Of a DNA stretch of 47,396 nucleotides, positions 20,883 through 25,911 are shown piece by piece; the stretch's first letter is position 1; the number at the start of each line of letters is the position of its first letter. The stretch covers positions 1 to 47,396 of the IMG/VR virus record IMGVR_UViG_3300022539_000150, one strand, 5' to 3'. The notes beneath the pieces were generated by a model. It did no database searches. It was given only the letters and a program-made list of their open reading frames with translations, and was not told the DNA's origin. A program made the position numbers and the translations under genes. The DNA comes from a virus.

Positions 20883-20911
20883 TTGACAAATGGAACGAAA
20901 TGTGCTATACT
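20883..20911 (+). promoter_or_regulatory. Rightward promoter, shared spacer class
   Basis: TTGACA (20883-20888), a 17-base spacer AATGGAACGAAATGTGC and TATACT (20906-20911). It serves the small genes from 21086 on and perhaps the tRNA array. The 170-base leader includes a TCGCC/GGCGA hairpin (21016-21037). Confidence 0.85.
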
Positions 20912-21085
20912 ATATATGAAACGAGAATGAGGAAATCGGATAGAATATTTGATGATTAAGTGGCACTCCGAGTGAAGGAATTAAAATAAAAATAGTAAAA
21001 GGATAGATAATATTATCGCCCTACTCCAGCGTGGCGAAAAGTTTGAGGCAATGTGGGAAACATTAAGAATAATAAAGAGGAAATA

Positions 21086-21265
21086 ATGGATTATAAAATG
21101 TTATGGGAAGCACTTGAAAAAATTGATGGACATAGAATATTAAAACCTTATTCAGCTTATCCAGAAGGCGAATATAAGGACATAAAAGAATGTATGAATG
21201 GCATAAAAAGATTGTATAAAATTAACAGATTGCAAGATGCTTTAGATGGTCTTGGTAAAATTTAA
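21086..21265 (+). CDS. Small unknown protein, 59 aa
   Basis: A 59-residue helical protein (MDYKMLWEALEKIDGHRIL, then IKRLYKINRLQDALDGLGKI). The ATG at 21086 is preceded by AAAGAGGAAA. A longer frame from 21053 has no ribosome site. It is the first gene after the promoter at 20883. No family was recognised. Confidence 0.5.
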   Translation: MDYKMLWEALEKIDGHRILKPYSAYPEGEYKDIKECMNGIKRLYKINRLQDALDGLGKI

Positions 21266-21308
21266 GATAGGAAGTAATATGAATTTTCGTTGACTGGGAA
21301 TCACCTGT

Positions 21309-21347
21309 GCAATGACATTATAACATGTCATTACGTAATTTCATTGC
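21309..21347 (+). other. Hairpin region between small genes
   Basis: AATGACAT/ATGTCATT (21311-21332, 6-base loop) and an alternative, mutually exclusive pairing GCAATG/CATTGC (21309-21314 with 21342-21347). The two possible folds lie 75-115 bases before the metallopeptidase gene and might regulate it. No gene lies in 21266-21423. Confidence 0.4.
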
Positions 21348-21423
21348 GGACTGATTTGAGTACTCAGATAGGGTTAGTGGGTTGCGTATTGGGGGTTTAT
21401 ACGTTATCAAGAAAAGAGGAAAG

Positions 21424-21717
21424 ATGATACCAAAAAAGATTAAAGTAGCTGGACATTATTACGATATTATATGGGACAATGAAGGATTATCCAATAAAAA
21501 TTTAGTTGGAGAAGCAGATCACAGTAAAAATATAATATTTCTGGCAACAAAATATAAAGGTAAAAAAATAAATAAAACAAATATAGAAGAAACACTTCTC
21601 CATGAAATACTCCATGCAGTAGATGCAAATTATAATGGGGGCGGATTGAGAGAGGATGATGTGTCCAGACTTAGTGTTGGATTATATCAAGTATTAAAGG
21701 ATAATAAATTTTTATAG
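21424..21717 (+). CDS. Small zinc metallopeptidase (HExxH)
   Basis: A 97-residue protein with the zinc-protease motif LLHEILHAVD (His60, Glu61, His64) and an upstream ADHSKNIIFLATKY strand. The layout resembles short phage ImmA/IrrE- or SprT-like metallopeptidase domains. Such proteins may cleave a regulator or a host factor. A third zinc ligand is probably a downstream acid (REDD region). The ATG at 21424 follows AAGAGGAAAG; a longer frame from 21382 is less likely. Its stop is eight bases before the next gene. Confidence 0.7.
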   Translation: MIPKKIKVAGHYYDIIWDNEGLSNKNLVGEADHSKNIIFLATKYKGKKINKTNIEETLLHEILHAVDANYNGGGLREDDVSRLSVGLYQVLKDNKFL

Positions 21718-21725
21718 GGGGAAAT

Positions 21726-21998
21726 ATGAATCTATTTTGGTATGTAATGGCTTTTATCTGTTCGCAAGTAGTCATTTGTGTTTATATATATACAAATCTT
21801 AATGATGTTAAAGAAGAACATAGAAAGCTTAAAGAAGATTTAGCTCAGAGATTATTTGTAGGGAGCTCAATTGGGAATTTTGATATAAAGATTATATTAG
21901 GGGCATTATTAACCCATTTAAAGCTGAAATTAGAGGGTACAGCTGGGTTAAAGATTGTAAAAGATGAATTTTTGAATAGAAAAAAATATAAAGATTGA
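21726..21998 (+). CDS. Membrane-anchored small protein, 90 aa
   Basis: A 90-residue protein with one N-terminal membrane helix (LFWYVMAFICSQVVICVYIY) followed by a charged coiled-coil-like stretch (DVKEEHRKLKEDLAQRL) and a helical C-terminus. It starts after AGGGGGAAAT. The 75 bases after it contain a GAGAC/GTCTC hairpin (22020-22045). No family was recognised. Confidence 0.5.
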   Translation: MNLFWYVMAFICSQVVICVYIYTNLNDVKEEHRKLKEDLAQRLFVGSSIGNFDIKIILGALLTHLKLKLEGTAGLKIVKDEFLNRKKYKD

Positions 21999-22073
21999 AG
22001 TAAAGATAGAGATAGTGTGGAGAGACAGCAGCCTTATTGCGTCTCTGGGCAAATTCTTTTAGGCGGGGATTAG

Positions 22074-22481
22074 ATGAGAAAAGTACAGGTAGTTAAAGAG
22101 GGAAGAGATATAGCAGGACAATTTATCAAAGGTAATAAGTTACAGGTAAGCAGAAAACCTATAACTCGTGAACTTTTAGAAAGAGCAATTGAAAAGGTAG
22201 AAAAGAGGCATGATACACGCCTTATAGAATATATTATAGAACGTGCATTCAAAGATGACAAAGTACTTATGAAGTTAGTTGATAAATTTGTGCCTAATTT
22301 AACTATCGCTGAGAGGGACATAAAACCTATACAGATAGCAATAAAGAATTATTATGCAAGTCCTGATATGTTACCGAGAAAAGAAAAACAAAAGAAGTTT
22401 GGAGAAGAACACAATGGTACCATCATCGAGGCAAAGATTATAAAAGAAGAAGTTTTGGATATAAAACAGAAGGGGGATTAA
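22074..22481 (+). CDS. Unknown basic protein, possibly small-terminase-like, 135 aa
   Basis: A 135-residue basic protein. The start GRDIAGQFIKGNK resembles DUF5681-type N-termini. It is followed by helices (TRELLERAIEKVEKRHDT, IEYIIERAFKDDKVLMKLVD) and a charged tail. The helical DNA-binding look and the position upstream of the large terminase raise the possibility of a small terminase. About 3.4 kb and the tRNA array lie between, so this is weak. Confidence 0.45.
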   Translation: MRKVQVVKEGRDIAGQFIKGNKLQVSRKPITRELLERAIEKVEKRHDTRLIEYIIERAFKDDKVLMKLVDKFVPNLTIAERDIKPIQIAIKNYYASPDMLPRKEKQKKFGEEHNGTIIEAKIIKEEVLDIKQKGD

Positions 22482-22877
22482 ATGAAAAAGAAGGAAATAG
22501 AAAGAGATCTTCGTAAAGATTTAAGAGAATCATTGGAAAAAGAGGGAGCAATAAAAGAGGCAGAAGAAAAGACTGGTAGTATTGTTCCTACTGTACAAAC
22601 CTGTATGATAAAGACCAAACACGGTAAGACTATTGAGTGCAAATTTTGGGTTCATACAGATAAATACTTTCAATATTATGAGAAGGGTTACACACTAAAA
22701 CACGTAGGCAAGGAAGCATTCATTATTGAAGGTGATACAGTTATTATTCCTAATCACGAGATACAGTATGTCATTATTCGGAATGCACAAAGTTCAATAC
22801 CTGAAAGTATGTTTCTTTCACTCGGTGGTAAGAAAAAGTTAATAGAGGTAGTAGGCAATGTCGTTTCTCAAAAATAA
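22482..22877 (+). CDS. Unknown protein, 131 aa
   Basis: A 131-residue protein with a charged helical N-terminus (KKKEIERDLRKDLRESLEKE) and a beta-rich remainder (TKHGKTIECKFWVHTDKY, FIIEGDTVIIPNHEIQYVII). It starts directly after the previous stop behind AGAAGGGGG. No family was recognised. Confidence 0.5.
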   Translation: MKKKEIERDLRKDLRESLEKEGAIKEAEEKTGSIVPTVQTCMIKTKHGKTIECKFWVHTDKYFQYYEKGYTLKHVGKEAFIIEGDTVIIPNHEIQYVIIRNAQSSIPESMFLSLGGKKKLIEVVGNVVSQK

Positions 22878-23073
22878 TGAAAGAGGCAGGGATAACGGAG
22901 AGACTATCGTAGAATCAGAATTAATTATTGAAATGTTTGATAAATATATTAATAGCAAAAGAGTATATCGAGAATTAATCAGTATGAAATGTACTCAATA
23001 TAGTGTTGTTGATGTAATTAGAGAAGTATGGAAAGAAGTAAAGGGGGGAAATTATGACTCTTGTATTCGTTGA
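22858..23073 (+). CDS. Small unknown protein, 71 aa
   Basis: A 71-residue protein overlapping both neighbours by 20 bases each, an arrangement that supports translation of all three. It is helical and acidic in the middle (ESELIIEMFDKYIN). No motif was recognised. Confidence 0.5.
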   Translation: MSFLKNNERGRDNGETIVESELIIEMFDKYINSKRVYRELISMKCTQYSVVDVIREVWKEVKGGNYDSCIR

Positions 23074-23617
23074 TTGTGAGGCATCTGGACCTTGCATAGG
23101 TAAGGGAAAACTGACAGAATTTGGAGCAGTTATTTATAAGACAAAAAAGACATTTTATGGGGATATGAGGATGAAAACTCCTTATGGTAAAATGCTTACA
23201 ATGTGGAATTTCTTAGTCTTTTTAAGGGATAATTGCCCAACAAGACCTGTTTTTGTAAGTGATAATCCTGCATTTGATTGGCAATGGATCAATTACTGGT
23301 TTCATCATTGTTTTAGGATGAATCCTTTTGGATGGAGTGCACGAAGAATCGGTGATTATTACGCAGGGTTAAAAGGTAATTTTCATAGAAGTACAGACTG
23401 GAAGAAGTTTAGAAAAACTAAACATGACCATAATCCAGTAAATGATGCGATGGGAAATGTGGAAGCTTTTGAGGCAATGGAATTAGAACTCAAAAAGAAA
23501 TTAGAACAAGAAAAATGTAGAGACGAAATTGATTCATTGTTTGTTGAATTTGACCCAATAGATATGGGTGGGACAGCAGATGAATATAAAATACCAAAAG
23601 AGGTGTATATATCGTGA
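23054..23617 (+). CDS. DEDDh-type 3'-5' exonuclease
   Basis: A 187-residue protein with all exonuclease motifs of the RNase-T/DnaQ fold. ExoI is FVDCEASG (Asp7, Glu9), ExoII lies in SDNPAFDWQW (Asp75), and ExoIII is HNPVNDA (His126, Asp131). It resembles the phage exoribonuclease-like family (PF16473) and may trim tRNA 3' ends or degrade nucleic acid. The start is an ATG inside the end of the previous gene with GGGGGGAA before it. Lying just upstream of the tRNA array, it could take part in maturing those transcripts; this is inference. Confidence 0.8.
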   Translation: MTLVFVDCEASGPCIGKGKLTEFGAVIYKTKKTFYGDMRMKTPYGKMLTMWNFLVFLRDNCPTRPVFVSDNPAFDWQWINYWFHHCFRMNPFGWSARRIGDYYAGLKGNFHRSTDWKKFRKTKHDHNPVNDAMGNVEAFEAMELELKKKLEQEKCRDEIDSLFVEFDPIDMGGTADEYKIPKEVYIS

Positions 23618-23805
23618 GTAAAGCATTTAAAAGTAGTGAAGGTATGACCAAAAGCGGAAGAGCCGAAGTAGTAGGGTCAAATTTACTTAATGAAAATAGA
23701 AATTGGCAGATGATTGTTTGGCGATTTGATAAATGGTTAAACGAACAGACAAAAGTTCCTAAAAAGATTTTAGATGAATGGAAAAAGAACATTATAAGAT
23801 ATTAA
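23614..23805 (+). CDS. Small unknown protein, 63 aa
   Basis: A 63-residue protein starting with GTG overlapping the previous TGA. It is polar and tryptophan-rich in the middle (NRNWQMIVWRFDKWLNE), with a basic end. No family was recognised. Confidence 0.45.
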   Translation: MSKAFKSSEGMTKSGRAEVVGSNLLNENRNWQMIVWRFDKWLNEQTKVPKKILDEWKKNIIRY

Positions 23806-23814
23806 GGGGGGATT

Positions 23815-24081
23815 ATGAGAGAACGAGATTTAGATATTCTGAACTTTATTTTAGGACTTATTAAGACTGATGCTTATTTATCATTCTATTGTAAATCAAT
23901 GTGTAATAGAATGCATTTTAGAGCTGATGCTTTTCCAGATGCTCTCAAAGCATTTGGTGAGTTTAGAAAAGAAGTCAAGAATGAAAAGATTAAGAATAAA
24001 GGTGATAAAGCTGTTACTGGTTGTTTAATAACAGTAGATTTTGAGCCTGAAAAGACAAAACCTAATAAGAAAAAGAAATAA
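23815..24081 (+). CDS. Unknown protein, 88 aa
   Basis: An 88-residue protein with a helical N-terminus, two nearby cysteines (YCKSMCNRMHF) and a very lysine-rich C-terminus (EKTKPNKKKK). It starts after AAGGGGGG. Its stop lies directly before the first tRNA. Confidence 0.5.
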   Translation: MRERDLDILNFILGLIKTDAYLSFYCKSMCNRMHFRADAFPDALKAFGEFRKEVKNEKIKNKGDKAVTGCLITVDFEPEKTKPNKKKK

Positions 24082-24082
24082 T

Positions 24083-24155
24083 GCGGTGAGCTGTGGCTTA
24101 GCTGGTCTGTCTCATAAGCAGTACCGTTGGAGTTCAATTCTCCACACCGCTACCA
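24083..24155 (+). tRNA. tRNA-Met-like (anticodon CAT)
   Basis: Anticodon loop CTCATAA gives CAT. The T-arm TGGAG-TTCAATT-CTCCA and acceptor GCGGTG/CACCGC are clear, and ACCA is encoded. The first acceptor pair would be T-T, as mismatched as in initiator tRNAs, but the anticodon stem lacks their three G-C pairs. The D-arm is weak. It could also read ATA if the C is modified. Confidence 0.75.
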
Positions 24156-24159
24156 TTTT

Positions 24160-24248
24160 GGGGACGACAGGAGTCGTTAGCTAAGTAGCAATGCCATCAT
24201 AAAGATTGTGAACGCTACACGTGAGTTCGAGTCTCACCGTCTCCACCA
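24160..24248 (+). tRNA. Class II-sized tRNA-like gene, anticodon unclear
   Basis: Acceptor GGGGACG/CGTCTCC, T-arm GTGAG-TTCGAGT-CTCAC and encoded ACCA are all good. The 54 bases between them do not fold into a normal anticodon arm by eye. The only clear pairings are GTAGC/GCTAC and, inside it, CAAT/ATTG around a 12-base loop. The 89-base length suits a Leu, Ser or Tyr tRNA or an insertion in the anticodon arm. Confidence 0.5.
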
Positions 24249-24252
24249 TTAC

Positions 24253-24326
24253 ACCGATGTAGTTCAATGGTAGAACGTCTGCTTGATGAGCGGAAGATCT
24301 TTGTTCAACTCAAGGTATCGGTACCA
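24253..24326 (+). tRNA. trnI(GAT): tRNA-Ile (GAT)
   Basis: 74 bases: acceptor ACCGATG/TATCGGT, D-stem GTTC/GAAC, anticodon arm TCTGC-TTGATGA-GCGGA giving GAT, T-arm with TTCAACT, and encoded ACCA. Confidence 0.85.
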
Positions 24327-24330
24327 TTTT

Positions 24331-24418
24331 AGGGGTAGTGTCCGAGTCGTTTGAGGTAATCGTAAGTACCCACCAAGCGGAACGCCATACATGTTAACCT
24401 CTGCTGATGGCACCCCTA
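24331..24418 (+). ncRNA. tRNA-sized element without T-arm
   Basis: An acceptor-like stem AGGGGT/ACCCCT and a Ser-like D-arm sequence (GTCCGAGTCGTTTGAGG) are present in 88 bases. There is no TTCRA T-loop and no CCA. Internal pairings include GGTA/TACC around an 8-base loop ATCGTAAG and GCCAT/ATGGC next to the acceptor. It may be a decayed class II tRNA or a different RNA using tRNA processing. Confidence 0.45.
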
Positions 24419-24425
24419 AATTTAT

Positions 24426-24501
24426 TGCGAAGTATTATAATTGGTAATGAACCTGACTGTTAATCAGGGATATGCAGGTTCGATGCCTGCCTTCGCAGCC
24501 A
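24426..24501 (+). tRNA. trnN(GTT): tRNA-Asn (GTT)
   Basis: 76 bases: perfect acceptor TGCGAAG/CTTCGCA, anticodon arm CCTGA-CTGTTAA-TCAGG giving GTT, T-arm GCAGG-TTCGATG-CCTGC and encoded GCCA. Confidence 0.93.
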
Positions 24502-24503
24502 TA

Positions 24504-24570
24504 TTGGCGGTAAATTCCCATGATAGTGTGGTACGTGACGGTATATACTTATAAGTCGTACTCCGCCAAG
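24504..24570 (+). ncRNA. Short tRNA-like element (degenerate)
   Basis: A perfect 7-bp acceptor-like stem TTGGCGG/CCGCCAA closes only 66 bases. Inside is GTACG/CGTAC and the palindrome ACTTATAAGT, with no normal T-loop or anticodon arm and no CCA. It is spaced like a tRNA between tRNA-Asn and tRNA-Gln. Confidence 0.4.
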
Positions 24571-24574
24571 TTAT

Positions 24575-24648
24575 TGTAGAGTCGTTTAACGGTAGGATGC
24601 AAGGATTTGACCCTTGAGACCACAGTTCAACTCTGTGCTCTATAGCCA
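24575..24648 (+). tRNA. trnQ(TTG): tRNA-Gln (TTG)
   Basis: 74 bases: acceptor TGTAGAG/CTCTATA, anticodon arm CAAGG-ATTTGAC-CCTTG giving TTG, T-arm CACAG-TTCAACT-CTGTG and encoded GCCA. Confidence 0.9.
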
Positions 24649-24654
24649 TTTTAA

Positions 24655-24729
24655 GCCTGTATAGTATAATGGTATTATAAGGGTGTTGTATACCTTAGAT
24701 GACAGTTCGATTCTGGTCTATGGGCTCCA
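24655..24729 (+). tRNA. trnT(TGT): tRNA-Thr (TGT)
   Basis: 75 bases: acceptor GCCTGTA/TATGGGC with G-T pairs, anticodon arm AGGGT-GTTGTAT-ACCTT giving TGT, T-loop TTCGATT with one extra base in the 3' half of the T-stem, and encoded TCCA. Confidence 0.8.
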
Positions 24730-24745
24730 TTTAAAAGGAATAAGA

Positions 24746-24934
24746 ATGAAAAGGTTTGGTCATTGTTTGCAATGTAAAAGGCTTTTACCACTTAAATATT
24801 TAAGTAGAATTGAGTATTATAATGGGCATATTGTGCCAGGAGCATTTCATCACGAGTTATTATGTGATGCTTGTATGGAAAAAGCCGAAGAAGTTGTAAT
24901 TGCTGCAAAAAGTTTAGAGGAGATTTTAAAATGA
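24746..24934 (+). CDS. Small zinc-finger protein in the tRNA array, 62 aa
   Basis: A 62-residue protein with HCLQCKR near its start and LLCDACMEK in the second half, a four-cysteine zinc finger. The rest is helical (AEEVVIAAKSLEEILK). The ATG at 24746 follows AAAAGGAAT just after tRNA-Thr. The longer frame from 24683 would run through that tRNA and is rejected. It is coupled by ATGA to the next gene. Function is unknown; RNA binding is possible. Confidence 0.6.
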   Translation: MKRFGHCLQCKRLLPLKYLSRIEYYNGHIVPGAFHHELLCDACMEKAEEVVIAAKSLEEILK

Positions 24935-25218
24935 AAAAAATATTAATAATAGCAGTTGTTATTTTGAGTCTTTTAGCAATTCCTATAACAGCAGGGGAAG
25001 TTACAGCAGTATCGGTAGTAAATGATTTTATTAACTCAGTTAGACGAATGACAGAAGATGAGTTCATTTTATTACAGGAACGAGTAACTCCACAGGTAGT
25101 CCAGAATGCTGTAAGTTTTGTGGCACATTGGCAATCATTAGTAATTGCAAATGCAGAGGCGAATAATATAATTATAGAAAGAAAAGATAAAGCAAGAGCG
25201 GGTATAGTACAACGGTAG
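24931..25218 (+). CDS. Secreted or periplasmic small protein, 95 aa
   Basis: A 95-residue protein with a signal peptide: MKKILIIAVVILSLLAIP followed by TAGE, a likely cleavage region near residue 22. The mature part is helical and acidic, with EDEFILLQERVTPQ and AHWQSLVIANAEAN. Its last 21 bases, including the stop codon, lie inside tRNA-Gly, so processing of that tRNA would cut the message. It is odd cargo for a tRNA array. An envelope role such as superinfection exclusion can be imagined but is not shown. Confidence 0.6.
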   Translation: MKKILIIAVVILSLLAIPITAGEVTAVSVVNDFINSVRRMTEDEFILLQERVTPQVVQNAVSFVAHWQSLVIANAEANNIIIERKDKARAGIVQR

Positions 25219-25271
25219 TATTAGCGGTTTCCACCCGATAGATAAGAGTTCGACTCTCTTTATCTGCTCCA
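25198..25271 (+). tRNA. trnG(TCC): tRNA-Gly (TCC), overlapping a gene end
   Basis: 74 bases: acceptor GCGGGTA/TATCTGC with G-T pairs, D-stem GTAC/GTAT, anticodon arm AGCGG-TTTCCAC-CCGAT giving TCC, T-arm AAGAG-TTCGACT-CTCTT and encoded TCCA. It overlaps the 3' end of the upstream coding sequence. Confidence 0.85.
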
Positions 25272-25276
25272 TTTAT

Positions 25277-25351
25277 TGGGAAGTAACGCAGTCTGGTCAG
25301 CGTACTTGCTTTGGAAGCAAGGAGTCGGTGGTTCGAATCCTACTTTCTCCG
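25277..25351 (+). tRNA. trnP(TGG): tRNA-Pro (TGG), weak stems
   Basis: A perfect anticodon arm CTTGC-TTTGGAA-GCAAG gives TGG. The D-arm ACGC/GCGT and T-loop TTCGAAT are clear. The T-stem GGTGG/CCTAC has mismatches, the acceptor relies on G-T pairs with an open first pair, and CCA is not encoded. Confidence 0.75.
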
Positions 25352-25362
25352 TAAATCAATAT

Positions 25363-25433
25363 CGGCGTATAGCTTAATGCAAAGCACCTGCCTGTCACGC
25401 AGGAAGATATCAGTTCATTTCTGATTACGTCGG
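25363..25433 (+). tRNA. trnD(GTC): tRNA-Asp (GTC), no encoded CCA
   Basis: 71 bases: acceptor CGGCGTA/TACGTCG, anticodon arm CCTGC-CTGTCAC-GCAGG giving GTC, and T-arm ATCAG-TTCATTT-CTGAT. The 3' end reads GCTG, so CCA must be added by an enzyme. Confidence 0.85.
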
Positions 25434-25439
25434 CTGTAA

Positions 25440-25488
25440 TGGTAGTGAAATACAGCAAAAGCTGGTGAGTCTGTTGGCTCCGCTACCA
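25440..25488 (+). ncRNA. Mini tRNA-like element, about 49 nt
   Basis: The stem TGGTAG/CTACCA closes 49 bases with a tetraloop hairpin CAGC-AAAA-GCTG inside. It sits in tRNA spacing between tRNA-Asp and tRNA-Ala but has no anticodon arm or T-loop. It ends in an ACCA-like sequence. Confidence 0.4.
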
Positions 25489-25496
25489 GGCATTAT

Positions 25497-25572
25497 GGGC
25501 TGATAGTTTAACTGGGAAAACACCTGTTTTGCACGCAGGAATTAAGGGTTCGAGTCCCTTTCTGGTCCACCA
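25497..25572 (+). tRNA. trnA(TGC): tRNA-Ala (TGC)
   Basis: 76 bases: anticodon arm CCTGT-TTTGCAC-GCAGG giving TGC, D-stem GTTT/AAAC, T-arm AAGGG-TTCGAGT-CCCTT and an acceptor with several G-T pairs and one extra base. ACCA is encoded. Confidence 0.85.
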
Positions 25573-25575
25573 ATT

Positions 25576-25649
25576 GTGGTATTAGCTTATGGGTAAAGCC
25601 CCTCGCTGTGAACGAGGCGAAGGCGGTTCGAGTCTGCCATATCACCCCA
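25576..25649 (+). tRNA. trnH(GTG): tRNA-His (GTG)
   Basis: 74 bases: acceptor GTGGTAT/ATATCAC, D-stem GCTT/AAGC, anticodon arm CCTCG-CTGTGAA-CGAGG giving GTG, T-arm GGCGG-TTCGAGT-CTGCC and encoded CCCA. The base before G1 is T, so the -1 G normal for His tRNA is not encoded. Confidence 0.88.
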
Positions 25650-25658
25650 AATGTTAGA

Positions 25659-25680
25659 GTTAGCAGTCTCTACTGATAAC
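25659..25680 (+). other. Hairpin between tRNA-His and the next element
   Basis: GTTA-CAGT/ACTG-TAAC with one G-A mismatch and a CTCT loop. No gene is present between 25650 and 25698. Confidence 0.4.
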
Positions 25681-25697
25681 CAAAAAAACTGCACTAA

Positions 25698-25749
25698 TGG
25701 ATGTATAGGTGAGCAGATAATAGGTCTGCAAGTAAATCCTGTGCATCCA
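25698..25749 (+). ncRNA. Mini tRNA-like element, about 52 nt
   Basis: The closing stem TGGATG/CATCCA and an internal arm GCAGA-TAATAGG-TCTGC with a 7-base loop resemble an acceptor plus anticodon arm. The D- and T-arms are missing. The loop base at position 33 would be A, not T. The 3' end reads ACA after the discriminator. Confidence 0.4.
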
Positions 25750-25755
25750 ACACGT

Positions 25756-25829
25756 GAGCCAATGGTGTAACGACAGCATAAGACGCTCCAAACGTTTTGG
25801 CGTGGGTTAAACTCCTACTTGGTTTGCCA
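25756..25829 (+). tRNA. trnW(CCA): tRNA-Trp (CCA)
   Basis: 74 bases: acceptor GAGCCAA/TTGGTTT, D-stem GTGT/GCAT, anticodon arm AGACG-CTCCAAA-CGTTT giving CCA, T-arm GTGGG-TTAAACT-CCTAC with an unusual TTAAA loop, and encoded GCCA. It reads UGG, so TGA is not reassigned by this tRNA. Confidence 0.8.
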
Positions 25830-25851
25830 AATTATATTTAAACTGCAAAGT

Positions 25852-25868
25852 GTGTCCTCACAGGACAC
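25852..25868 (+). promoter_or_regulatory. Hairpin in the terminase leader
   Basis: GTGTCCT-CAC-AGGACAC forms a perfect 7-bp hairpin without a U-tract, between the last tRNA and the terminase start. The bases just before it (GCAAAGTGTG) repeat the core of the shared promoter spacer, but no -35 or -10 box fits here. Confidence 0.5.
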
Positions 25869-25911
25869 GGATTACATTATCAATATCATAATCTGCAAAA
25901 GAGGACGCTAC

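Noticed and set aside
24464-24649. A minus-strand frame across tRNA-Asn and tRNA-Gln
   Set aside because: It consists of tRNA complement sequence; tRNA structure explains the lack of stops.
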